From the NCBI GenBank assembly GCA_021784205.1, contig JAJXTB010000013.1, positions 1-36,885 of the forward strand: a stretch of 36,885 nt of DNA. The letters run 5' to 3'. Positions 23,180 to 31,215 of this stretch are shown here, piece after piece. The notes under the pieces were generated by a model. The model made no database searches, had not been told where the DNA came from, and was given only the letters and a program-made list of their open reading frames with translations. This stretch comes from Actinomycetes bacterium (GTDB taxonomy: Bacteria; Actinomycetota; Acidimicrobiia; Acidimicrobiales; RAAP-2). A program made the translations under genes and the position numbers. Numbering within the stretch: the first letter of the stretch is position 1; every line of letters starts with the position of its first letter.

Positions 23180-23997
23180 GTGGCGACGCCGTGCTCGCGC
23201 AGGAGGTTGTTGAGGGCGACCTTGTCGTGGCGCTCGCCTTCGGCCAGACGGCGCAGGACCAGGACGCAGGGCAAGAAGAACTCCCCGCCGGCGAACTCGC
23301 GTCGCCGGCTGGCCGAGACGGCGACGCTGTAGTCGGGCACGTAGCCGCGCGAGATCTCCTCACCGGTCGAGGCGTCGATCACCGGAATCGATGGATTCAG
23401 GATCGTGCCCGCGCCGAGCACCGCGCCGCGGCCGACGCGCGCGCCTTCAACCACCATGCAGCGACTTCCAATGAAGGCGTCGTCTTCGATCACGACCGGC
23501 ACCGCGTTGGCGGGCTCGAGCACCCCGCCGATGCCCACACCCCCCGCCAGGTGCACGTTGGCGCCGATCTGAGCGCAACTGCCCACGGTCGCCCACGTGT
23601 CGACCATCGAGTTCTCCCCCACCCACGCGCCGATGTTGACGTAACTCGGCATCAGGATCACTCCGCGGCTGAGAAAGCTGCCCCGCCGCGCCGAAGCCCC
23701 CGGAACGACGCGCACCCCACGACGCTCGTAGTCGTGCTTGAGATCGAGCTTGTCCAGGTATTCGAAGGGACCGACCTCGCTGCGCTCGAGGCCACGCACG
23801 CGAAACAGCAGCAGGATCGCCTGGCGCACCCACTCGTGGACGACGACGTCGCCGTCGATCACCTCGGCCACGCGGATCTGGCCGTCGTCGAGCTTGGTGA
23901 TGGCCAGCTCGACGTCGCGCCTCGCCTCGACATTCGCTGGTGAGATCTCATCGATCTGGCCAAACCACTTTTCGATGCGCGTCTCGAGTGTCGTCAT
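23176..23997 (-). CDS. dapD: tetrahydrodipicolinate N-succinyltransferase DapD (E. coli type)
   Basis: DapD transfers succinate from succinyl-CoA to tetrahydrodipicolinate. From ATG 23997 the protein has 273 residues: an N-terminal helical domain (ITKLDDGQIRVAEVIDG, VVHEWVRQAILLLFRV) and a left-handed beta-helix with LMPSYVNIGAWV, SMVDTWATVGSCAQIG and VHLAGGVGIGGVLEP. These segments closely follow the E. coli DapD family (about 274 residues) rather than the distinct, longer mycobacterial DapD family. The frame is open to 24108, but GAGG before ATG 23997 and the family N-terminus decide the start. It lies 4 bp after dapC and overlaps dapE by 4. Confidence 0.95.
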   Translation of the reverse strand: MTTLETRIEKWFGQIDEISPANVEARRDVELAITKLDDGQIRVAEVIDGDVVVHEWVRQAILLLFRVRGLERSEVGPFEYLDKLDLKHDYERRGVRVVPGASARRGSFLSRGVILMPSYVNIGAWVGENSMVDTWATVGSCAQIGANVHLAGGVGIGGVLEPANAVPVVIEDDAFIGSRCMVVEGARVGRGAVLGAGTILNPSIPVIDASTGEEISRGYVPDYSVAVSASRRREFAGGEFFLPCVLVLRRLAEGERHDKVALNNLLREHGVAT

Positions 23998-24001
23998 GAC
24001 C

Positions 24002-25123
24002 TCATCGTAGGGGGACGTCGCGCAGGCGCGAGGCGGCGAGTTCGAGCCGCTCGTCGCTCTGGACGACCGCGATGCGCACATTGTCGCCGCCGTCGCCATA
24101 GAACTCACCGGGACTGACTACGAGTCCAGCCACCTCGGCGAGGCGTGCCGCGAGCTGCCAGCCGTCGAGTCCCGGAACGCGGCACCACAGGTAGAAGCCG
24201 CCATCGGGCATCGGCGCCTCGACGCCGGCGGACTCGAGGGCCGCGGACAGCACAGCGAGTCGCGCGTGGTAGCGGCGCCGTTGGACCTCGACGTGTTCGT
24301 CGTCGCCATAGGCCAGAGCCACCGCCGCCTGGATCGGCCCGGCGACCATCAGGCCCGCGTGCTGGCGCACCGAACGCAGGTAGGAGACCACGTCGCGGTC
24401 CCCGCTGTAGAAGCCGGCGCGCAGTCCGGCCAGGTTGCTCCGCTTAGACACCGAGTGCAGCGCCAGCACGCCGGTCTCGCCGTGCTCGAGGATGCTACGT
24501 GCGGGTCCGGCCCAGGTGAAGTCGCTGTAGCACTCGTCGCTCGCGACGAGCACGCCGTTCTCGCGCCCCCATTCGGCCACCGCGGCCAGGTCGTCGAGGC
24601 CGCCGGTGGGATTGGACGGCGAGTTCGACCAGAGCACGAGCGCACGCCGCGCGTCGGTCGGATCGATAGCGGCCAGATCTAGTCGCCCGGCCGCCACCGG
24701 CACGGCCACCGCACGCAGCCCAGCGAGCGTCGCACCCATCGCGTAGGTCGGATAGCTCACCGCCGGGTAGAGCACCGTGTCACGCGTGTCGTCGCGCAGC
24801 TTGAGATAGTGCGCCAGGGAGGCGACGAACTCCTTGGTGCCCACGCAGGCGGCCACGTGGTCGGCGTCGGCCGCCACGGAAAAGCGACGGCCCAGCCACG
24901 CCGCGGCCGCCTCGCGCAGAGGCAACGAGCCAGCCGACGTGGGATAGCCCCGGGCTCCGGCTGCGCGAGCCAGCTCCTCGATGACGAAGTCCGGCGGCGG
25001 ATCGATCGGCGTGCCGATCGAGCAGTCGATCGCCCCGCCCTCGTGGCACGCCGCGACCTCGCGCACGCCGTCGAGGCGTTCGTAGGGATACGGCGGCGGC
25101 GTGAAGCTCACGGCTCGCGCCAC
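24002..25123 (-). CDS. dapC: succinyldiaminopimelate aminotransferase DapC
   Basis: A PLP fold-type I aminotransferase of 373 residues. It has YPTSAGSLPLREAAAAWL (typical of DapC), the NSPSNPTGG loop, DECYSDFTW with the cofactor-contacting Asp, and SVSKRSNLAGLRAGF holding the PLP-binding Lys. A C-terminal MPDGGFYLWCR motif and the Arg in NVRIAVVQ complete the site. It converts N-succinyl-2-amino-6-ketopimelate to N-succinyl-LL-DAP. It lies between hflX, which it overlaps by 16 bp, and dapD. The dap context makes the specific assignment strong. Confidence 0.93.
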   Translation of the reverse strand: MARAVSFTPPPYPYERLDGVREVAACHEGGAIDCSIGTPIDPPPDFVIEELARAAGARGYPTSAGSLPLREAAAAWLGRRFSVAADADHVAACVGTKEFVASLAHYLKLRDDTRDTVLYPAVSYPTYAMGATLAGLRAVAVPVAAGRLDLAAIDPTDARRALVLWSNSPSNPTGGLDDLAAVAEWGRENGVLVASDECYSDFTWAGPARSILEHGETGVLALHSVSKRSNLAGLRAGFYSGDRDVVSYLRSVRQHAGLMVAGPIQAAVALAYGDDEHVEVQRRRYHARLAVLSAALESAGVEAPMPDGGFYLWCRVPGLDGWQLAARLAEVAGLVVSPGEFYGDGGDNVRIAVVQSDERLELAASRLRDVPLR

Positions 25124-26385
25124 TCGGCGAACCGGGCCGCCCCCACCTCGTCGAGCAGGACGCGCAGGACGACCGCGTCCTCGGTCACCGTCGTCTCGAT
25201 CACCTCGCCCTCGCGATGCGCGGCCGCCACGACGTCGCCGCGCTCCATCGGCACTCGCAGAGTCACGATGCGGTCGTTGGTGCGCAGGGCGTCGCCGATC
25301 GCGCCGATCACTGCGTCGAGGTTCTCGTGCGTGAGGGCCGACACCCAGGCGCTGCCCGGGTGTTGGGCGCTGAGCTCGCGCGAGCGCGAACCCTCGACGT
25401 CGGCCTTGTTAAAGACGAGCAGCTCGGGCACGTCGCGGGCGTCGATCTCACTCAGCACGTCGCGCACCGCCGCGATCTGGCGCTCGGCCTCGTCGCTCGA
25501 GCCGTCCACCACGTGCACCAGCAGATCGGCGAGCTGCACGGACTTGAGAGTCGACATGAAGGCCTGAACCAGCTCGTGGGGCAGATTCGAGATGAAGCCC
25601 ACGGTGTCGGTGATCAGCACCGTCTCGCCCCCGGGCAGCTGGCGTTGACGGGTGCGGGGATCCAACGTCGCGAAGAGACGGTCCTCGGCGACCACACCCG
25701 CGTCGGTGAGGGCATTGAGCATCGAGGACTTGCCCGAGTTGGTGTAGCCCACCAGAGTGACCTCGCGGTGGCGTCCCCGGGCTCGGCCCTGACGCTGGAC
25801 ACCGCGCGTGCGATCGATCTGGCGCAGCTCGGCGCGGATGTGATGTATGCGCTGGACCAGGCGGCGCCGGTCCACCTCGAGCTGGGTCTCACCGGGGCCG
25901 CGGGTGCCGATGCCACCGGCCTGCTGGGAGAGCGATCCCCCGGCGCGGCGCAGCCGCGGCAGGCGGTACTCGAGGAGAGCGAGCTCCACCTGGGCCTTGC
26001 CCTCGGGAGTGCGCGCGTTCTGAGCGAAGATGTCCAGGATCACCGCGGTGCGATCGATCGCGGTGCGCCCGAGGATCTTCTCCAGATTGCGCTGCTGGGC
26101 CGGCGAGAGTGCGTGCTCGAAGACCACGGTGTCCGCGTCGACCGCGAGACAGATCTCGCGCAGCTCTTGGACCTTGCCCGAGCCCACGAACGTCGCCGGA
26201 TCGGGCGCGTCGCGGCGCTGGACGACGCGCGCGACCACGTCGGCGCCCGCGGTGTCGACGAGCAGGGCCAATTCGTCGAGCTGGCGCTCGAGCGCGTCGG
26301 GGGTCGTGCCCGGAAAAACCACGCCCACGAGCACGATCTTCTCGCGAAAGGTCCGCTCAATCAGGGTTGAAGGGATATACGTCAC
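25108..26385 (-). CDS. hflX: ribosome-associated GTPase HflX
   Basis: HflX is a translational GTPase that splits stalled or hibernating ribosomes under stress. The 425-residue protein has the N-terminal HflX domain with FVGSGKVQEL and VVFEHALSPAQQRNLE, a glycine-rich GGIGTRGPGETQLE linker, then the G domain: G1 GYTNSGKSS, G3 DTVGFI and G4 NKAD. The GTG start overlaps the dapF stop (GTGA). The dapF-hflX neighbourhood is common in actinobacteria. Confidence 0.96.
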   Translation of the reverse strand: MTYIPSTLIERTFREKIVLVGVVFPGTTPDALERQLDELALLVDTAGADVVARVVQRRDAPDPATFVGSGKVQELREICLAVDADTVVFEHALSPAQQRNLEKILGRTAIDRTAVILDIFAQNARTPEGKAQVELALLEYRLPRLRRAGGSLSQQAGGIGTRGPGETQLEVDRRRLVQRIHHIRAELRQIDRTRGVQRQGRARGRHREVTLVGYTNSGKSSMLNALTDAGVVAEDRLFATLDPRTRQRQLPGGETVLITDTVGFISNLPHELVQAFMSTLKSVQLADLLVHVVDGSSDEAERQIAAVRDVLSEIDARDVPELLVFNKADVEGSRSRELSAQHPGSAWVSALTHENLDAVIGAIGDALRTNDRIVTLRVPMERGDVVAAAHREGEVIETTVTEDAVVLRVLLDEVGAARFAEWREP

Positions 26386-27143
26386 GGCGTCCAGTCGACG
26401 TCGCCGACGAAATGCATCGGGCCGGCGAGGGTGGCCTCATCGCGCGTCAGGCTGACCGTCAGATCACCGCCGGGATTGGCCACGACGACCGGACTGGCGA
26501 CTTCGCCGCGCAAGGCGAGGATGGCTGCCACCGCGCACGAGCCGGTCCCGCAGGCCAGCGTCCAACCTACGCCGCGTTCGATCACGCGCAACGTGACGTG
26601 GTTAAGGCCGTCGACGGTCACGAATTCGACATTGGCGCCGCCGATCTTCTCGCTCAGCTGGCTCGCCAGCTGCTCGCGGTAGGTGTCGTTCCACTCGGAC
26701 TGGTCGCGCACGACGACGTGAGGGTTTCCCACGTAGGCCACGCCCAGGGTGCCCTCCAGGGCCTCGGCGAAGGTCACGCGACCCATGGCCACACTGGCCC
26801 AGCCCTCAGCTCCGTCGAGTCGGTAGGTGACCGTGCGCATGCCGGCGCTCGTTGACACCTCGAGACGGTCCCCGGCCAGGTTGCGCGCGCGCACTACCGC
26901 CCCCACCAGGCAGCGCACGCCGTTGCCCGACATCTCGGCGAGGGATCCGTCGGCGTTGTAGAGGGTCATGACCAGGTGGTCACCCACCTCGGCCACCAGC
27001 AGACCGTCGGCGCCGATGCCCAGGTGCCGATCGCACAGCGCGGCGGCCTGCTCACCGGTCCAGTTGCTCGCGCCCGCCGCGACGACGTCGACAAGGAAGT
27101 CATTGCCGGCCCCGTGCCACTTCTGGAGGTGTCGCGTCGTCAC
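26382..27143 (-). CDS. dapF: diaminopimelate epimerase DapF
   Basis: DapF converts LL-DAP to meso-DAP, the direct precursor of lysine and of the wall peptide. The 253-residue protein starts with KWHGAGNDFLVDV. It carries the two catalytic Cys in SGNGVRCLV and LACGTGSCAVAAI, one per pseudo-symmetric half, with the conserved NPHVV and EFV segments between. Its length is a little under the usual 270-290 residues. It overlaps miaA upstream and hflX downstream by 4 nt each. Confidence 0.96.
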   Translation of the reverse strand: MTTRHLQKWHGAGNDFLVDVVAAGASNWTGEQAAALCDRHLGIGADGLLVAEVGDHLVMTLYNADGSLAEMSGNGVRCLVGAVVRARNLAGDRLEVSTSAGMRTVTYRLDGAEGWASVAMGRVTFAEALEGTLGVAYVGNPHVVVRDQSEWNDTYREQLASQLSEKIGGANVEFVTVDGLNHVTLRVIERGVGWTLACGTGSCAVAAILALRGEVASPVVVANPGGDLTVSLTRDEATLAGPMHFVGDVDWTP

Positions 27144-28072
27144 GGGCCCAGTTTTCCAGATGGCTTCGCATCACGCAGCACCCGGGTCGCGCGCGCGAGG
27201 GCCGCCGAAGGATCCTCGAACCATTCGATGCGCGGGTCGCGGCGAAACCAGCGCAGCTGGCGCCGCGCGAGGCGCCGCGTCGCATGGATCGCCGCCTCGA
27301 CGCAGCGCTCGAGGTCCTCGCCGTCTTCCACGTGGGCGAGCAGCTCGCGATAACCCACTGCCTGGCGCGCGGTGCGGCTCATTGAGGTTGCGGCGAGTGC
27401 GCGCACCTCGTCCACCAGGCCCTCGTCGAGGAATCGGCGGAACCTCGCCTCGATGCGCGCGTCGAGGACCTCGAGGGCGACCACGAGACCGATCTGAGCG
27501 ACGCGCACCTCGCCGTAGGAGTCGAGTCCCGGCCCGAAGGAGGAGAAGGGGCGCCCCGAACCCAGCGTCACCTCGAGGGCGCGCACCAGGCGGCGATCGT
27601 TGCTCGCCTCGATCCGGCTCGCTCCGAGCGGATCGAGCTCGACCAGTTGGGCGTAAAGGGCGTCGCGCTCGCCGGCCACGCGCGCCTCGAGATCCGCGGC
27701 GATCTCGGGGAAGCGCCCGGGGATCTCGAAGTCATCGAGCACCGCTCGCCCGTAGAGCCCGGTGCCGCCGACGTAGACCACCGAGCCGCCGCGACCCCAG
27801 ATTTCGGCCGCGGCCGAGCGAGCAGCCGCCTGGTAGGGCGCCAGCGCGAACTCCTCGGAGGGCTCAATCACGTCGAGCAGGTGATAGCTAACCTCGCGCC
27901 GCTCGGCGGCGGTGGGCTTTGCCGTAGCGATGTCCATCCCCCGATAGACCGTCATCGCGTCGAGCACGATGACCTCCGCGCCCTCGACGCTGCGGGCGAG
28001 CTCGTGAGCCAACGCCGACTTGCCCGTCGCCGTCGGTCCGATCAGGGCGACGGCCGGGCCCGGGGGATTCAC
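27140..28072 (-). CDS. miaA: tRNA dimethylallyltransferase MiaA
   Basis: MiaA adds a dimethylallyl group to A37 of tRNAs reading U-initial codons. The 310-residue protein has P-loop GPTATGKSALAHEL, the YRGMDIATAKPT segment, VGGTGLYGRAVL and DRRLVRALEVTLGSGRPFS, with the C-terminal RRQLRWFRRDPRIEWF RNA-binding tail. The motif before YRGMD reads DAMTV where most homologues have DSMQV, leaving the Asp intact. It follows miaB with a 4-nt overlap; MiaB acts on the MiaA product, so the two are functionally linked. Confidence 0.95.
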   Translation of the reverse strand: MNPPGPAVALIGPTATGKSALAHELARSVEGAEVIVLDAMTVYRGMDIATAKPTAAERREVSYHLLDVIEPSEEFALAPYQAAARSAAAEIWGRGGSVVYVGGTGLYGRAVLDDFEIPGRFPEIAADLEARVAGERDALYAQLVELDPLGASRIEASNDRRLVRALEVTLGSGRPFSSFGPGLDSYGEVRVAQIGLVVALEVLDARIEARFRRFLDEGLVDEVRALAATSMSRTARQAVGYRELLAHVEDGEDLERCVEAAIHATRRLARRQLRWFRRDPRIEWFEDPSAALARATRVLRDAKPSGKLGP

Positions 28073-29463
28073 GCGCTGGCGACGGCGAGTCGAGTGCGGT
28101 GTCGCGGTGCGCGTAACACCGAGACCAGGTCCCCGCGCAGGTAGTACGGGGCCCCGTAGGTGACGTCGACCTCGACGAGGGACCCGGGACGTGGCGCTAC
28201 CTCCCCTGGTGCGAAGTGGGTCAGCTTGCCCTGGCGCGTGCGGCCCGAAAGCATTGCCGGGTTGCGCTTGGACGGCCCTTCGACGAGAACTTCCTCCCGG
28301 CGCCCGACGCGGGCCTCGTGACGGCGCAGGGTGGAGCGGTCCAGAACGTCCTTGAGACGGGCGAAGCGCTCTTTGACCACGTCGTCGTCGACGAAGTCCG
28401 CGCTCATCTCGGCCGCGCGGGTTCCCTCGCGCGGCGAGAAGATGAAGGTGTAGGCCGAGTCGAACTCGGCCGCCGCCACGGCCGCGAGGGTTTCGTCGAA
28501 CTCGGCGTCGGTCTCGCCGGGAAATCCCACGATCAGGTCCGTCGTCACCGCGAGGTCGGGCACGGTCGCGCGCGCGGCCGCCAATCGCTCGAGGTAGCGC
28601 TCTATGCGATATCCCCTTCGCATCGCCGCGAGCACCCGGTTCGAGCCCGACTGCATGGGCAGGTGCAGCTGGGGACAGACCGCGGGCGTCTCAGCCATCG
28701 CCTCGATCGTCTCGGGGCGAAGGTCCTTAGGGTGCGGGCTCGTGAAGCGGATCCGCTCGACGCCCTCAACGGTGCCGAGTTCGCGCAGCAGCTGGGCGAA
28801 CAGCGGGCGCCGTCCGGTGATGTCGCGTCCGTAGGAGTTGACGTTCTGGCCGAGCACGGTGATCTCGGTGACGCCCTGAGCGGCCAGCATCGTCGCCTCG
28901 GCCACCAGATCCTCGAGGGGCCGGCTGATCTCGCGTCCGCGCACCGCCGGCACGATGCAATACGCGCAGGTGTTATCGCATCCGGTTTGAATCGTCATCC
29001 ACGCCGACCAGGCCACGTCGCGCACCGCGTAGAGCGCCGGCGCCATGTCGCGACTGGCCTCGGGGTCGGGCGCGTCCCAGATGTCAACGAGCGGCCCCTC
29101 CACCCGGGACCGGCGCAGCAGCGCCGGCGCCTCGGCGAGATTGTGGGTGCCAAAGACCACGTCCACCCAGGCCGCGCGCTCAAGGATCTGTCCGCGATCC
29201 TTCTGGGCCATGCAGCCACCGACCGCGATCTGCATGTCGGGGCGGCGCAACTTTTCGGCCTTGAGGTGTCCGAGGGCGCTATAGAGCTTGAGGTCCGCGT
29301 TCTCGCGAATCGTGCACGTGTTAAAGACCACCACGTCGGCGTCGGCCCCCTCGGGCGCGGCGACCAGGCCGTCAGCGACCAGCAGGCCGGCCAGGCGCTC
29401 AGCGTCGTGCTCGTTCATCTGGCAGCCGAAGGTTCGGATCGAAAAGGTGCGCGGATTCGCCAC
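28069..29463 (-). CDS. miaB: tRNA-2-methylthio-N6-dimethylallyladenosine synthase MiaB
   Basis: A radical-SAM methylthiotransferase of 464 residues. The N-terminal UPF0004 domain has three Cys (FGCQMNEHDAERL, NTCTIRENAD, VGGCMAQKD) for the auxiliary Fe-S cluster. The radical SAM domain has CDNTCAYCIVPAVRG (CxxxCxxC) and later LHLPMQSGSNRVLAAMRRGY and TDLIVGFPGET. A C-terminal TRAM domain (EVLVEGPSKRN to VDVTYGAPYYLRG) binds tRNA. It adds methylthio to i6A37 made by MiaA. A 30-bp gap separates it from the EamA gene, so an internal promoter is possible. Confidence 0.97.
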   Translation of the reverse strand: MANPRTFSIRTFGCQMNEHDAERLAGLLVADGLVAAPEGADADVVVFNTCTIRENADLKLYSALGHLKAEKLRRPDMQIAVGGCMAQKDRGQILERAAWVDVVFGTHNLAEAPALLRRSRVEGPLVDIWDAPDPEASRDMAPALYAVRDVAWSAWMTIQTGCDNTCAYCIVPAVRGREISRPLEDLVAEATMLAAQGVTEITVLGQNVNSYGRDITGRRPLFAQLLRELGTVEGVERIRFTSPHPKDLRPETIEAMAETPAVCPQLHLPMQSGSNRVLAAMRRGYRIERYLERLAAARATVPDLAVTTDLIVGFPGETDAEFDETLAAVAAAEFDSAYTFIFSPREGTRAAEMSADFVDDDVVKERFARLKDVLDRSTLRRHEARVGRREEVLVEGPSKRNPAMLSGRTRQGKLTHFAPGEVAPRPGSLVEVDVTYGAPYYLRGDLVSVLRAPRHRTRLAVASA

Positions 29464-29493
29464 CCGACCAGCCTAACGGCGGGCGCGTGGGGT

Positions 29494-30369
29494 CTAGAGG
29501 GCGAGCCCCACGTCGGATTCGACGACGTCGGTCGTCACGCCAAGACCCGCGGCCACCACGCACACCAGGCCCACGGCGTCAAAGACGGTGATGCGCTGAC
29601 CGAGGAGAAAGAAGCCCACCGCGAAGGCCACCGCGGGATCCAGCGCCAACAGGACGCTCACGATCGAGGGCTTCACCCGGCGCAGCGCCTGCATCTCGGC
29701 CCCAAAACCCACGACGATCGCCATCACCGCGGTGGTCGCGATGCGTGCCACCGACGACGCGCTGGTAAAGAGAGCGGGCGCCGAGCCGATCGCGAAGGGC
29801 AGGGTCACCAACCCCGAGATCGACATGGCGACCGCGAGGCCGCTGAAACCCTTGGTGGCCCCGCCCACCCGGTGCGAGGCCAGCGCGTAGATGGCCCAGC
29901 CCAGGCCCGACCCGCCGGCGAAGAGCATGCCGACGAGGTTGATCCCGCCCCCGGGACGCGTGAGGAACACGACGCCTACGGCGCCGAGGATGAGAAAGGC
30001 GAAGTGGCGCGGCGTCCGCTTGCCCAACGCCGCGACGAGGAAGGGTCCGAGGTACTCGATCGCTACCGCGGTTCCCAGCGGGATGCGTGCGATCGACTGG
30101 TAGAAGCATTGGTTCATGAAGGCCGTGGCGACGCCGAGCACCACGACTCCACCCCACTGGCGCCGGTTCCAGGCCCGCACCTTGGGGCGCGCGATCACCA
30201 CCAGCACCAGGGCGCCGAAGTCGAAGCGCCAGGCACTGGCCGCCGAGGCGCCGACGAGCTGAAAGACCGGCGAGACAATCGCGACCGACCACTGGATGAA
30301 GATCGCCCCGACGATGATGAAGCCGCCGCCCGCTAGAGCCTGGCGACGGGTGTGCGACAGAGCCCTCAA
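29494..30369 (-). CDS. EamA/RhtA-like exporter of the DMT superfamily
   Basis: The 291-residue membrane protein has ten hydrophobic segments in two EamA repeats. Segments such as FQLVGASAASAWRFDFGALVLV, YQSIARIPLGTAVAIEYLGPFLVA and LLALDPAVAFAVGFFLLGQRI resemble RhtA, the threonine/homoserine exporter. Its start overlaps thrB (homoserine kinase) by 4 nt, which supports a link to homoserine or threonine, but DMT substrates are hard to predict and the link is inference. Confidence 0.88.
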   Translation of the reverse strand: MRALSHTRRQALAGGGFIIVGAIFIQWSVAIVSPVFQLVGASAASAWRFDFGALVLVVIARPKVRAWNRRQWGGVVVLGVATAFMNQCFYQSIARIPLGTAVAIEYLGPFLVAALGKRTPRHFAFLILGAVGVVFLTRPGGGINLVGMLFAGGSGLGWAIYALASHRVGGATKGFSGLAVAMSISGLVTLPFAIGSAPALFTSASSVARIATTAVMAIVVGFGAEMQALRRVKPSIVSVLLALDPAVAFAVGFFLLGQRITVFDAVGLVCVVAAGLGVTTDVVESDVGLAL

Positions 30370-31211
30370 CGCGTGACCAGGCCGGTGCGATCGGCGTCGA
30401 GGACTCGCACGGTCCCCGCAACGCCCTCGTCCGAAAGATGCGTGCGAGCGGCGGCGGCCACGGCTTCGGCCTCCTCGACGCCCACGAGACCCAGCATCGT
30501 CGAGCCGGCCCCGGACCAGCAGGCCCCGCTCGCTCCGGCCTCCACCAGGGCTGCGAGCACCCCGGCGGCGAAAGGCAGCAGCGCCATCCGGTAGGGCTGG
30601 TGCAACGCGTCGCCCATTGAGCCGGACACGAAGTTGTTGCGATCCGCGAGACCGGCGATGAGCAGTCCCATCGCGTTCAGGTTGAACACGGCGTCGGCGA
30701 AGGGGACTTCGTGTGGCAGCACGCGGCGCGCGTCACTCGTGGCCAACTGCGCCTGCGGGATCACGACGACGAAGCGCCACGCGCTGTCGAGCGTCAGCGA
30801 TCTCGCGACGGGTACGCCGTTGCGCAGCGCCGCAGCGACCAGGCCCCCGTAGCGCGAGGCGGCAGCGTTTTCGGCGTGCCCGTCTACGCGCGTGGCCAGC
30901 GCCAACGGATCAGCGGCCCCGGCCGCCGCGGCCGCGGCGAGAGCCAGCGACGCCGAGGAGCCCAGTCCGCGCGACAGGGGGATCTGCGACTCGACGTGGA
31001 TCGAGACGCGCGAGTGGCCCAGAACCTCGCGAGCGACCACCGCCGCCAGATGGCCCTCGTCGTCGAACAGTCCCGCGCCCTCGCCGGCGCTGGTGATGCA
31101 GAAGTCGTCGGCGGCCTCGACACTCACGTCCACGTAGAGGTTTAGGGCCACCGCCAGAGTGTCAAAGCCCGGCCCGAGGTTGGCCGACGAAGCGGGCACA
31201 CGCGCGAGCAT
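30366..31211 (-). CDS. thrB: homoserine kinase ThrB
   Basis: A GHMP-family kinase of 281 residues that phosphorylates homoserine on the way to threonine. It has the N-terminal VPASSANLGPGFDTLAVAL, the ATP-binding PLSRGLGSSASLALA loop and the C-terminal GASGACWSGAGSTMLGLV. These are characteristic of ThrB. It lies 4 bp after the D,D-carboxypeptidase gene and overlaps the EamA gene. No other threonine gene (hom, thrC) is visible in the window. Confidence 0.94.
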   Translation of the reverse strand: MLARVPASSANLGPGFDTLAVALNLYVDVSVEAADDFCITSAGEGAGLFDDEGHLAAVVAREVLGHSRVSIHVESQIPLSRGLGSSASLALAAAAAAGAADPLALATRVDGHAENAAASRYGGLVAAALRNGVPVARSLTLDSAWRFVVVIPQAQLATSDARRVLPHEVPFADAVFNLNAMGLLIAGLADRNNFVSGSMGDALHQPYRMALLPFAAGVLAALVEAGASGACWSGAGSTMLGLVGVEEAEAVAAAARTHLSDEGVAGTVRVLDADRTGLVTR

Positions 31212-31215
31212 TGAC

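Noticed and set aside
28216..30336. Very long plus-strand open frame (about 700 codons) opposite miaB and the EamA gene
   Set aside because: Its translation is rich in Arg, His, Gly and Asp without any domain, and it is a GC-rich antisense shadow of two well-supported minus-strand genes.
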